Below, one piece after another: positions 1-7,421 of a DNA stretch of 13,304 nt. The first letter of the stretch is position 1. Every line of letters begins with the position of its first letter. The notes under the pieces were generated by a model. The model was given only the letters and a program-made list of their open reading frames with translations, ran no database searches and was not told the DNA's origin. Source of the DNA: an uncultured Bacteroidota bacterium (GTDB lineage Bacteria; Bacteroidota; Bacteroidia; NS11-12g; UBA955); NCBI GenBank assembly GCA_903879775.1, contig CAIRMY010000128.1, positions 1 to 13,304 of the forward strand, given 5' to 3'. Made by a program: the position numbers and the translations under genes.

Positions 1-149
1 ATGAAGAATTTCAAGATGAAATCATTCAATACTTTAAAACAATTGAAGTTGAAGATATAGATGCTGCAATTAAGTATTTTGATGGCGAATTTACATATGA
101 AGAATTAAAGCTGATGCATCTGCAATTTGTATCAGATTTAGCTAATTAA
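1..149 (+). CDS. C-terminal 48 residues of a truncated gene, possibly RecQ helicase
   Basis: An open frame enters from the left edge (first complete codon at base 3) and ends at TAA 147-149. The visible residues are acidic and helical, with a tail of the form FTYEELKLMHLQFVSDLAN. From memory, this resembles the extreme C-terminus of the long Bacteroidota RecQ DNA helicases, where an acidic helix is followed by a [ST]xEE[IL][RK]L..(I/L).F.S..(A/G)N ending. No helicase motif lies inside the window, so the assignment rests on the tail alone and is tentative. No hairpin terminator is evident after the stop, only a run of seven T at about 164-170. The next gene has its own promoter shortly downstream. 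Confidence 0.45.
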   Translation, partial: EEFQDEIIQYFKTIEVEDIDAAIKYFDGEFTYEELKLMHLQFVSDLAN

Positions 150-171
150 CATTTAGGGGAAACTTTTTTTA

Positions 172-201
172 TTTGGCTTGCCTGCTTTGGTCTTATTTTT
201 G
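172..201 (+). promoter_or_regulatory. Bacteroidota-type promoter for the ECF sigma gene
   Basis: TTTG at 172-175 is followed after 18 bases by TATTTTTG at 194-201. This is an exact match to the Bacteroidota primary-sigma consensus (TTTG, about 19 bases, TAnnTTTG). The expected transcription start is near 206-209, leaving a leader of about 30 bases before the TTG start at 238. The leader holds two back-to-back copies of AACTTTA (214-220 and 220-226). The promoter sits in the only gap (150-237) between the upstream gene and the sigma gene. Confidence 0.65.
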
Positions 202-237
202 CTTTTAGGTTAAAACTTTAACTTTAAATAAGATAAC

Positions 238-738
238 TTGACACAGTACGGTCTAACATTTGAAGAACTTTTCAGGAAATTTCGTCCTGGTTTAATTGCA
301 TTTGCGACATCCATTATTGGTAAAAGCAATGATGCAGAAGAGATTGTACATGACGTTTTTATTGCAATTTGGAATCAAAATGATAACAGATTGGAAGCCA
401 CAGGAATTAAGAGTTACCTATTTACTGCGGTTAAAAATAGATGCCTTAATTTTATTAAAAAAGCTAAATTAGATTACTCTGAGTTAACCGATGATGCGCC
501 CGTTTTTGATGGCGCTGTGAATGCACATTCTAAGTTGGAAGCAAGAGAAACTGAAACTAAAATACATACATTGATTGATATGTTGCCAACTAAATGCAAG
601 CAAATTTTCTTAATGAGTCGCATTTACGAGCTTAGTTATAAAGAGATTGCTGAGGTATTGGATATCTCGCCCAAAACGGTTGAAAATCAAATTAGCATTG
701 CCCTAAAGTTTCTTAAAGAGCACTACTCAAAGCACTGA
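238..738 (+). CDS. ECF-type RNA polymerase sigma-70 factor, Bacteroidota family, orphan
   Basis: The 166-residue protein has the two domains of an extracytoplasmic-function sigma factor. Region 2 spans about residues 10-76, with the core-binding signature DAEEIVHDVFIAIW at 32-45. Region 4 spans about 108-160, with LPTKCKQIF at 116-124 and a helix-turn-helix ELSYKEIAEVLDISPKTVEN at 131-150. It should direct RNA polymerase to a small set of target promoters. The start is taken as TTG at 238: an in-frame TAA lies at 229-231 and no ATG occurs early in the frame. The length is slightly short for the Bacteroidota group of ECFs, which often sit next to a FecR-like anti-sigma and a SusC-type transporter. 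Neither is present here, since the next gene is the convergent bshA, whose last 12 bases overlap this gene. Targets and activating signal cannot be read from the sequence. Confidence 0.9.
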   Translation: MTQYGLTFEELFRKFRPGLIAFATSIIGKSNDAEEIVHDVFIAIWNQNDNRLEATGIKSYLFTAVKNRCLNFIKKAKLDYSELTDDAPVFDGAVNAHSKLEARETETKIHTLIDMLPTKCKQIFLMSRIYELSYKEIAEVLDISPKTVENQISIALKFLKEHYSKH

Positions 739-1845
739 TTCGTATAACTCTACGTATTGAGTCAAGATTTTTGCCAAATCGAATTCCTTCGCTTTCATCA
801 ATGAATTCTTTCTAAAATGTGTGAATCTGGATTCGTCAGATAAAATGTAAATGGCATCTTTTGCCATTTTTTCAACATCACCAACGTTTGATAAAAATCC
901 GTTGACACCATCTTCAATGACTTCAGGCAAACCTCCGGCATTAGAACTAATGACAGGAACTTCACAGGCCATTGCTTCCAACGCTGATAATCCAAAGCTT
1001 TCTCGTTCAGAAGGAAGTAAAAACAAATCACAAACGCTTAATATTTCTTCTATGGCTTCTTGCTTTCCAAGAAAAGTAACTTTGTCGCAAACATTTAATT
1101 CGCGGCAAACTTTTTCAATATGGCTTCTTTCAGGTCCATCGCCAATGAGTAATAATTTGGCAGAAATAGAATTTTGTACAATTTCGAAGATTCGAATAAC
1201 ATCGTCAACTCTTTTTACTTTTCTAAAATTGGAAGTATGTACCAAGATTTTCTCCTGATTTGGTGCGATGGCTTTTTTGAAATGCTCTCTTGGTTTTTTA
1301 TTAAATCTTGTAAAATCAATGAAATTTGGAATTACATGTATTTCCCTGCGGATATGGAAATGTTCTAATGTATCGGCCTTTAAACTATGCGAAACTGCGG
1401 TTACAGCATCTGAATTATTGATGCTCCAACTAACTACAGGCTCATAAGAAGCTTCCCTACCCACAAGTGTAATGTCGGTGCCATGCAATGTGGTTACAAC
1501 AGGAATATGAATGTTGTCTTCCTTTAATATTTGTTTTGCTAGCAAAGCTGCAGATGCATGAGGTATTGCGTAATGCACGTGGAGAATCTCTAATTTAGCC
1601 GATTTTACAATGTCAACAATCTTACCTGCTAATGCTGTTTCGTATGGTGCATATTCAAAAAGTGGATATTGAGGGATGATCACTTCGTGAAAAAAGATGT
1701 TCTCCATAAAGAAATCTAATCTTGCTGGTTGATGATAGCTAATAAAGTGGACTTCATGCCCTATTTTTGAAAGCGCTTTCCCTAATTCAGTAGCCAACAC
1801 ACCGCTTCCACCAAAGGTGGGATAAAGCACAATACCAATTCTCAT
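727..1845 (-). CDS. bshA: N-acetyl-alpha-D-glucosaminyl L-malate synthase BshA (bacillithiol biosynthesis)
   Basis: A GT4-family glycosyltransferase of 372 residues, the usual BshA length. In this family it transfers GlcNAc from UDP-GlcNAc to L-malate, the first step in making the thiol bacillithiol in the cytoplasm. Visible signatures are the N-terminal MRIGIVLYPTFGGSGVLATE with the GGSG nucleotide-binding loop (12-15), HVHYAIPHA (about 89-97), LHGTD (120-124), the donor-site loop GDGPER, and the GT4 EX7E motif ERESFGLSALE with glutamates at 282 and 290. The start is the ATG at 1843-1845, giving MRIGIVLYP. An in-frame TTG at 1866 would add seven residues that the family lacks. It is divergent from tadA across 49 bases and convergent with the ECF sigma gene (12-base overlap of the ends). 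The partner genes bshB and bshC are not in the window. Confidence 0.92.
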   Translation of the reverse strand: MRIGIVLYPTFGGSGVLATELGKALSKIGHEVHFISYHQPARLDFFMENIFFHEVIIPQYPLFEYAPYETALAGKIVDIVKSAKLEILHVHYAIPHASAALLAKQILKEDNIHIPVVTTLHGTDITLVGREASYEPVVSWSINNSDAVTAVSHSLKADTLEHFHIRREIHVIPNFIDFTRFNKKPREHFKKAIAPNQEKILVHTSNFRKVKRVDDVIRIFEIVQNSISAKLLLIGDGPERSHIEKVCRELNVCDKVTFLGKQEAIEEILSVCDLFLLPSERESFGLSALEAMACEVPVISSNAGGLPEVIEDGVNGFLSNVGDVEKMAKDAIYILSDESRFTHFRKNSLMKAKEFDLAKILTQYVELYESVL

Positions 1846-1894
1846 ATGTATATAACAAAGTTCCATAAAAAATGGCTTAATTGCTAAAGAAATT

Positions 1895-2353
1895 ATGAAA
1901 GAAATTGAAGAGGAAATATTTAGTGATGCTTATTTCATGCGCAAGGCATTGGATTTAGCATGTCAAGCATTCGAAGAAGATGAAGTTCCAATTGGAGCTG
2001 TGGTTGTTTATGAAAATAAGATCATTGGAAAAGGGTATAATCAAACCGAAAAGTTAATGGATGTAACAGCACACGCAGAAATGTTGGCCATTACAAGCGC
2101 AGCGCAATATATGAATAGTAAATTTTTAGAAGAATGCACATTATATGTTACAATTGAACCTTGTGTGATGTGCGGTGGCGCTTTAAAATGGGCTAGATTT
2201 AATAAAGTTGTTTTTGGAGCTTCAGAACCTAAATTTGGTTATTCTATTGTTTCTGAAAGTATACTTTATCATAAAACGAATCTTGTAAAAGGTGTTTTAG
2301 CCGATGAATGTGCAGCAATGATGAGACAATTTTTCGCAGAAAAGCGAAAATAA
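1895..2353 (+). CDS. tadA: tRNA-specific adenosine deaminase TadA
   Basis: A 152-residue zinc-dependent deaminase of the cytidine-deaminase fold. TadA converts adenosine 34 to inosine in the anticodon of tRNA-Arg(ACG), allowing it to read several arginine codons. The zinc site is complete: HAE at 60-62 (H60 ligand, E62 proton shuttle) and PCVMC at 89-93 (C90 and C93 ligands). VPIGAVVV at 31-38 and ARFNKVVFGASEPKFG at about 100-115 are also typical of TadA rather than of other nucleoside deaminases. The length matches the family. The ATG at 1895 starts an acidic leader helix. No clear TAnnTTTG promoter is visible in the 49-base gap shared with bshA. The 3' end faces the beta-helix lipoprotein gene 44 bases away. 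Confidence 0.93.
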   Translation: MKEIEEEIFSDAYFMRKALDLACQAFEEDEVPIGAVVVYENKIIGKGYNQTEKLMDVTAHAEMLAITSAAQYMNSKFLEECTLYVTIEPCVMCGGALKWARFNKVVFGASEPKFGYSIVSESILYHKTNLVKGVLADECAAMMRQFFAEKRK

Positions 2354-2384
2354 TTGATTTTATTTTTTGCGAAAATTGCAAAAA
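2331..2384. repeat. Two inverted repeats at the junction of convergent tadA and lipoprotein genes; possible bidirectional terminator
   Basis: TTTTCGC (2331-2337) pairs perfectly with GCGAAAA (2344-2350) over a 6-base loop; this hairpin covers the last tadA codons. TTTTTGC (2364-2370) pairs with GCAAAAA (2378-2384) over a 7-base loop and lies between the genes. On the plus strand the first hairpin is followed by a T-rich stretch (about 2358-2368), so it could stop tadA transcripts. The stems are AT-rich and only 7 bp, so terminator function is uncertain. Confidence 0.35.
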
Positions 2385-2397
2385 TTTAACGGATAGG

Positions 2398-3816
2398 CTA
2401 TCGCTCGTAAGCTCCTAAATCGGGAATGCTTTTTCGTTGCTTTCCATTGATATCAATGGTTACAGCAGGAGAACTCACTTGAGCCTTGCCAATGGCATCC
2501 GATAAAGTATCTAAAGCATAATTGCCAAATGAAATATCAATAAACTTGGGTTTTTTATTGATAAAATTTATTGTAGGATTAAAAAATTTATCTGTGTTTG
2601 TAAACTTAATCAGATTGCTTTCGGCAGTAACATTGAACGTAGTATTCGTAACTTTATCGATATATACTTCATCAAAATTTCCCCCATAAATAATAGAATT
2701 GTAAATAGTTGCAGAAAGGGGTTTGCTGTTTAACAAAGCGCCATTTTCATTTCTTTGGGTGTTGGTTAAGGCAAAATGTCCCTTCTGGCGTGAAGTATAT
2801 CCTGAATATTCAGCAAAAGTACAATGGTTGAAGGTGTAATTTCCCCCCAAAAAAGCCAAGAAAGTATAAGATCCGGCATCTGCAAAGAGGCAATTGGTAG
2901 CTTTAATGCTAGAAGTAACCCCAATGATACAAGCTTGACCGCAGTATTGAATTTTACATTGCTCCAACTCAACACAAGGGTTAGAACCGTTCCCGAGCGA
3001 ATCTACCCGAATACCAATGATTGCATTTGTAATTTCGGCATATTTGAAATTCCCAGTTGCACCCGGAAAAAAGTAGATACCTCCCCATTGATTTGGCAAT
3101 GTTTTAGTTGCAAAAACTGGCTTGTCGCCTTTGAAAGTCACTTTCTTCGATTCAGAGCCGTTCACCATCAATTTACCCTGAATGAGAATTCCTGTAAATC
3201 TATTTGGCTGTGGGGCAGAGGTGTAAACTTGAACTCCCTCAGAAATATTGAATGTTGTATTTTCTAGAACCAAAACATTTCCAATAATTACATATGGTTT
3301 TTTTGTATCGGTCCAAGTTGTATTGTTTGGAATGATGGAGTCTTTGTAGTAATGAGCATCCCAGCCATAGGCACCCAACATGACTTTAGATGTAGTTTGC
3401 CCTACTGTTGCCATAAGGCTATCTAAAACCAAAGCAGGATTGATTTGATTGTTGGCTTCAAGGGCACATTGAATGAACACAAAAACACTGTCTTGAGGCC
3501 CAATTTCCAGGTTTTTAATTTCTTTACCAGCCACACCATCGATGTTCATTTTATAGGGTGATTTTAAACCTCCCCCTAAATTAAAATTGGCTTTTATCCA
3601 TGCATTTTCCGTGTTTTTAATGCTGATGATTTTAGTCACCGAAATTGGGTAAGTAGACCCTGATTGGCGGGTGAAAATGGTGTCAAACAGAACGGTATCT
3701 TTTGAAAATTTTAACAAAGTAGAACCGCTGTAAATCGTTTCATCAATGCAAGATTGGAAAATTGCCACCATGCAAATGAATAAAATTAGGGTTCTATTTT
3801 TGAAACGTATTTTCAT
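2398..3816 (-). CDS. Predicted lipoprotein with right-handed beta-helix domain, function unknown
   Basis: A 472-residue protein. The N-terminus has a basic start (MKIRFKNR), a hydrophobic stretch and a lipobox ending FQSC, so Cys23 should be lipidated and the protein anchored in the envelope. Residues about 35-150 look like a beta-sandwich region. From about 175 to 390, short beta-strand repeats rich in Asn, Thr and Gly (for example WGGIYFFPGATGNFKYAEIT) suggest a right-handed parallel beta-helix. The C-terminus ends KSIPDLGAYER, a DxGAYE ending seen in many Bacteroidota and related beta-helix proteins. The start is the ATG at 3814-3816; a TTG at 3831 would precede the signal peptide by five residues. 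It is the last gene of the minus-strand run, 21 bases after rsgA, so it is probably co-transcribed. No catalytic motif is recognisable; carbohydrate or surface binding is a guess from the fold. Confidence 0.75.
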   Translation of the reverse strand: MKIRFKNRTLILFICMVAIFQSCIDETIYSGSTLLKFSKDTVLFDTIFTRQSGSTYPISVTKIISIKNTENAWIKANFNLGGGLKSPYKMNIDGVAGKEIKNLEIGPQDSVFVFIQCALEANNQINPALVLDSLMATVGQTTSKVMLGAYGWDAHYYKDSIIPNNTTWTDTKKPYVIIGNVLVLENTTFNISEGVQVYTSAPQPNRFTGILIQGKLMVNGSESKKVTFKGDKPVFATKTLPNQWGGIYFFPGATGNFKYAEITNAIIGIRVDSLGNGSNPCVELEQCKIQYCGQACIIGVTSSIKATNCLFADAGSYTFLAFLGGNYTFNHCTFAEYSGYTSRQKGHFALTNTQRNENGALLNSKPLSATIYNSIIYGGNFDEVYIDKVTNTTFNVTAESNLIKFTNTDKFFNPTINFINKKPKFIDISFGNYALDTLSDAIGKAQVSSPAVTIDINGKQRKSIPDLGAYER

Positions 3817-3837
3817 AAAGAGCAAGGGCAAATATCG

Positions 3838-4764
3838 TTATTTATACATATCCTCATTGTGCAAAATACTCAAATAACTGTAATATCTTTCTTGAGGGAT
3901 AATGTTGTGACTTACAGCATTTAAAACAGCGCATTCTGGCTCGTGTTCGTGTTTGCAGTTATTAAACTTACATTGATTCATAACAAGTCTAAATTCAGGG
4001 AAATAATGTGCAATTTCCTCTTCGGGAATGTCTACAACGCCAAAATCTCTAATGCCTGGAGTGTCAATTATTTGGGTGTTATTGTTTAGCATGAACATTT
4101 CGGCAAAAGTTGTGGTATGTTTTCCTTTTTCATGCGATTCAGAAATACGACCAACCCTTGCTCTAACATCGGGGAATAGGGTGTTTAATATTGTAGATTT
4201 TCCGACGCCAGAATGCCCTGCGAGTAAAATTCGTTTGCCAGAAATAAATTCCAGCAATGGTTGAAGTCCTTGGTTTTTTCTAGCAGAACCCACTAGAATG
4301 GTAACATCGGCATCTTTGTAAACCCTATTGAGTTCATCGGTAACCTTTTGTATTTCATCACCCAGCAAGTCGGTTTTGTTTAAGAATAAAACAGCTGGAA
4401 CGTGCATTGATTGACAACAAAGTAGAAATCGATCAATAAATCCTAGAGAAGTTCTTGGTGCAAATAAGCTAGCTACTAAAATGGCTGCATCGAGATTGGT
4501 TGCAAGAATTTGCCGTTTTGAACTTAATTTATTTGCTTTTCGAATAATCCAGTTGTTCCTATGTTTTACTTCTGTAATTGAAGCTGTGTGTTCATAATTG
4601 GCATCGAGTTCAATATTCACCAAATCGCCAACGGCTACAGGATTGCTTGTGTCTAAATCTTGAAGGCGCATTTTACCTCTTGTTCTTGCCCTAATAATTT
4701 CGCCATTTTGGGTTTGAACAATATACCAACTGCCTGTGGATTTAACGACTGTAGCTTCAATCAT
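3838..4764 (-). CDS. rsgA: Small ribosomal subunit biogenesis GTPase RsgA
   Basis: A 308-residue circularly permuted GTPase that acts in late maturation of the 30S ribosomal subunit. The order of domains fits the family: an N-terminal OB fold (about 1-70), then the permuted GTPase with G4 NKTD at 129-132, the G1 P-loop GHSGVGKST at 183-191 and G3 DTPGIRDFG at 234-242, and finally a zinc knuckle with C265, C270, H272 and C278. The catalytic-loop region GRISESHEKGKHTTT is present. Length is normal for RsgA. The ATG at 4762-4764 lies just 3 bases after the metF stop, and the lipoprotein gene follows after 21 bases, placing rsgA fifth of six in the apparent operon. Nothing appears broken or missing. 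Confidence 0.95.
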   Translation of the reverse strand: MIEATVVKSTGSWYIVQTQNGEIIRARTRGKMRLQDLDTSNPVAVGDLVNIELDANYEHTASITEVKHRNNWIIRKANKLSSKRQILATNLDAAILVASLFAPRTSLGFIDRFLLCCQSMHVPAVLFLNKTDLLGDEIQKVTDELNRVYKDADVTILVGSARKNQGLQPLLEFISGKRILLAGHSGVGKSTILNTLFPDVRARVGRISESHEKGKHTTTFAEMFMLNNNTQIIDTPGIRDFGVVDIPEEEIAHYFPEFRLVMNQCKFNNCKHEHEPECAVLNAVSHNIIPQERYYSYLSILHNEDMYK

Positions 4765-4767
4765 TCA

Positions 4768-5721
4768 TTAAAAAATGCTTTCGCAAATTGTTTTAGTTTG
4801 AGAACTTTTACCCATCGTGTAAAAATGGAGTACAGGAACATCAGCCTGCATTAATTCTTTGCATTGTTGGATGGCCCAATTTGTTCCAATCTCAGCAACT
4901 TGTGCATCGTTTTGGCATCTTTCAACTTCGTTGGTTAAAGATTCAGGTAAATCGATGTTGAATATTTTTGGAAGTACTAAAAGTTGTTTTTTGGTAGATA
5001 AAGGTTTGATACCAGGAATAATAGGAACGTTGATACCATTATCTCTGCAACTTTGAACAAAATCGAAGTAATGTTGATTGTCGAAAAACATTTGCGTGAC
5101 TAAAAATTCAGCGCCGGCTTCAACTTTTCTTTTCAGGTATTTCATGTCGTTCTGCATATTTGGGGCATCGGCATGTTTTTCTGGGTAACAAGCGGCACCA
5201 ATGCAAAAGTCTGATTCGTGAGCAATGGTTAACTCTTCATCGAGGTAAATGCCAGAATTCATATTTTTAATTTGATGAATCAAATCGAGGGCATTTTTAT
5301 TGCCATTCATTTCTGGTTCAAAATATAGGTCGCCTTTACGGGCGTCACCTCTTAATGCTAGAACGTTATCGATTCCTAAAAAGCTTAATTCAATGAGAGC
5401 GGTTTCAGTATCATCTTTGGAAAAACCACCGCAGATTAAGTGTGGTACGGCATCAATTTTATAGTGGTTTTGGATTGCGGCGCAAATTGCAACTGTACCA
5501 GGGCGTTTTCTGGTTGAAATTCTATCATAAGAACCATCGGCGCGTTTTTTAAGCACGAAATCTTCTCTATGATATGTTACATCAATAAAAGCCGGATTGA
5601 ACTCAAGCAAAGGATTTATTGCGTTGTAAATACTTTGTATTCCAAGTCCTTTTAATGGAGGTAAAATTTCGAAAGAAAACAATGTAGATTTTCTTTCTTT
5701 GATATGGTCTATAATTTTCAT
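4768..5721 (-). CDS. metF: 5,10-methylenetetrahydrofolate reductase MetF
   Basis: A 317-residue FAD-dependent TIM-barrel enzyme that reduces 5,10-methylene-THF to 5-methyl-THF, the methyl donor for methionine synthesis. The catalytic glutamate lies in FSFEILPP (E18, equivalent to E. coli Glu28). LALRGDARKG (121-130) carries the flavin-tuning aspartate D126 (equivalent to Asp120). FLVTQMFFDN and PIIPGIKPLSTKKQL are also family hallmarks. Length agrees with the short bacterial form lacking the regulatory domain of eukaryotic MTHFR. The ATG overlaps the stop of the upstream M28 peptidase by one base (TAATG), so the two are probably translationally coupled. No methionine synthase gene or visible SAM or cobalamin riboswitch is nearby, so expression seems tied to the operon rather than to methionine. 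Confidence 0.95.
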   Translation of the reverse strand: MKIIDHIKERKSTLFSFEILPPLKGLGIQSIYNAINPLLEFNPAFIDVTYHREDFVLKKRADGSYDRISTRKRPGTVAICAAIQNHYKIDAVPHLICGGFSKDDTETALIELSFLGIDNVLALRGDARKGDLYFEPEMNGNKNALDLIHQIKNMNSGIYLDEELTIAHESDFCIGAACYPEKHADAPNMQNDMKYLKRKVEAGAEFLVTQMFFDNQHYFDFVQSCRDNGINVPIIPGIKPLSTKKQLLVLPKIFNIDLPESLTNEVERCQNDAQVAEIGTNWAIQQCKELMQADVPVLHFYTMGKSSQTKTICESIF

Positions 5722-7421
5722 TAGAATTGAACCTCTTTTGTTAACGTTTCAGCGCCGCGAATAATTGTCACCGTTGTTTTTTCACCTGCAGAGAATTTAC
5801 TCAATGCTACCATATAATCTTCAACGCCAGTGATGCTATTTGATCCAAGTTTGGTAACAATATCATTTTTTTGTAAGCCAGCTTTAGAAGCAGGTTTGTT
5901 ATCTGTAACTCCGTCAATTCTCATTCCTGTTCCGGAAAAAGAATAGTCAGGCATTACCCCCATTGTAATTTTAAACTTAGTTCTACCCGGAGTGGCATCT
6001 TTTGTTTTAGAAAACGGAATTTTCTTGCATTTGCTGCTCAATTTGATCATTTGCTTGATCACTTCAATGCTATTGTACATGCCTTGGTAGTTGATCTTGT
6101 ATTCGTCGTCATCAGGGGTGTGGTAATCTCTATGTTGACCAGAAAAGAAATGCAAAACTGGAATGTTTTCGAGGTAAAAACTTGCGTGGTCAGACGGACC
6201 CATGCCACTCTCTGTGGTTGTAATTTTCAATTGAGTCGTGTCATTTTTAACTTTTTCCAAAGATTTAACCCAAGCTGGAGAAGTTCCAATGCCATTTATT
6301 GAAAGAAGTTGTTTTGTAGAATCAATTCTGCCGAGCATGTCGATATTGATTACAAAGTTAATTTTCTTTAGATCAATTTCCGGATTCTGAATGAAGAATT
6401 TAGACCCTAAAAGTCCTAGTTCTTCTCCGCTAAATGCCAAAAACAAGTAATTGTTTTTTCTGTATTTCCAACCCCTTAGTTTTCTCGAAAGTTCAAGCAA
6501 TGTAGCCACGCCAGATGCATTATCATCGGCTCCATTGTGGATTCCTGAGATGCCTTTGATTTTACTATTGTCGTATTCATTGTTGCCAATATGGTCATGA
6601 TGTGCACAAATCACAACTGTCTTCTTTCTAAAATTATTTTTAAATCCAATTACATTGTGTCCAACAGCAGTTGGCGCAAAAAGATAACTTTTGAGGGTTA
6701 CACTCAGACCCACAGGAAATGAAGGTTTTGCCTTGAAGAAGAAAACGGGCATTTTAGCAGGGGTGATTGTTCTCGATAACTGACCACTTGGATTTTCGTC
6801 ATTTGTGTTTGCTTTTAAGAAAATTACGCCTACAGCACCATGCTTTTCGGCTTCCTTTACTTTTGTTGTAATGTCGGAATATTCTGCTAAAGGCGAATTT
6901 GGATATTCATTTTGAGCAAAATAGCCCAAACGCATAATCACTATTTTCCCAGTAACATTTTGACCAATATAGTCGTCTTTTTTCTCTTTTTCGCAGACTA
7001 TACCGTATCCAATATCTATCGTTTCGGCTGTTACTGAATCATTGTTGCACGACAATGAAAGTGGGTAATATTCTTCAAACAATTGGAATTCCTTAGTTGT
7101 CCCATCATTGGATTGCGGAATGATTGCCATTCTACATTTGCTTGAGGCAATTCTCATTTGAATGATGCTAAATTCTTGAAATCCTTCTTTACCCAATAAT
7201 TTCAACTTGTTCTTTTTGAATTCTTTGCGAATGTATTCTGCGCTTGCAAGCTCACCTTGTGAACCAGTTTGGCGTCCCGCCAATTGATCTGAAGCTAAGA
7301 ATGAAATATCTGCCTTTAACCTAGATTTTACTTCCTGAGCTTCATTATTTTGCGCGCCAATTGTCCCTACAAAAAATAAGGTTATGAGCGCTGCGATTTT
7401 ATAATTATTGAAAAATTTCAT
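5721..7421 (-). CDS. Secreted M28 family zinc peptidase with PA and PDZ domains
   Basis: A 566-residue exported peptidase. The first 23 or so residues form a Sec signal peptide (MKFFNN, hydrophobic core, then IGA before Q24). No lipobox cysteine is present. A PA-type insert lies at about 130-250. The M28 catalytic domain has a full co-catalytic zinc site: AHHDHIG at 273-279, GADDNASG at 297-304, SGEELG at 331-336 (E333 general base, E334 ligand), NIDMLG at 359-364 and YHTPDD at 433-438. Residues about 485-566 form a PDZ domain (GMRIDGVTDNKPASKAGLQK, then a GxxxTVTIIRG strand). This architecture fits periplasmic or outer-membrane-associated aminopeptidases; substrate specificity cannot be told from sequence. 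The start overlaps the end of the TauE/SafE gene by 17 bases, and the stop overlaps the metF start by one base. Confidence 0.9.
   Translation of the reverse strand: MKFFNNYKIAALITLFFVGTIGAQNNEAQEVKSRLKADISFLASDQLAGRQTGSQGELASAEYIRKEFKKNKLKLLGKEGFQEFSIIQMRIASSKCRMAIIPQSNDGTTKEFQLFEEYYPLSLSCNNDSVTAETIDIGYGIVCEKEKKDDYIGQNVTGKIVIMRLGYFAQNEYPNSPLAEYSDITTKVKEAEKHGAVGVIFLKANTNDENPSGQLSRTITPAKMPVFFFKAKPSFPVGLSVTLKSYLFAPTAVGHNVIGFKNNFRKKTVVICAHHDHIGNNEYDNSKIKGISGIHNGADDNASGVATLLELSRKLRGWKYRKNNYLFLAFSGEELGLLGSKFFIQNPEIDLKKINFVINIDMLGRIDSTKQLLSINGIGTSPAWVKSLEKVKNDTTQLKITTTESGMGPSDHASFYLENIPVLHFFSGQHRDYHTPDDDEYKINYQGMYNSIEVIKQMIKLSSKCKKIPFSKTKDATPGRTKFKITMGVMPDYSFSGTGMRIDGVTDNKPASKAGLQKNDIVTKLGSNSITGVEDYMVALSKFSAGEKTTVTIIRGAETLTKEVQF

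Noticed and set aside
851..1258. A 135-codon plus-strand open frame opposite bshA.
   Set aside because: It lies entirely within the coding region of a clearly conserved gene, has no recognisable domain and looks like an antisense shadow. The same holds for open frames opposite the lipoprotein, rsgA, metF, M28, S41 and channel genes.
1846..1894. Possible promoters in the bshA/tadA divergent gap, for example GAACTTTG on the minus strand at 1863-1856.
   Set aside because: The octamer misses the T of TAnnTTTG, no -33 element sits at a proper distance, and nothing matching is found on the plus strand.
7405..7421. The 17-base overlap of the permease end with the M28 start, as a sign of a wrong start or frameshift.
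   Set aside because: The M28 start gives a well-formed signal peptide and the permease ends naturally after its last membrane helix, so overlap within the operon is the simpler reading.
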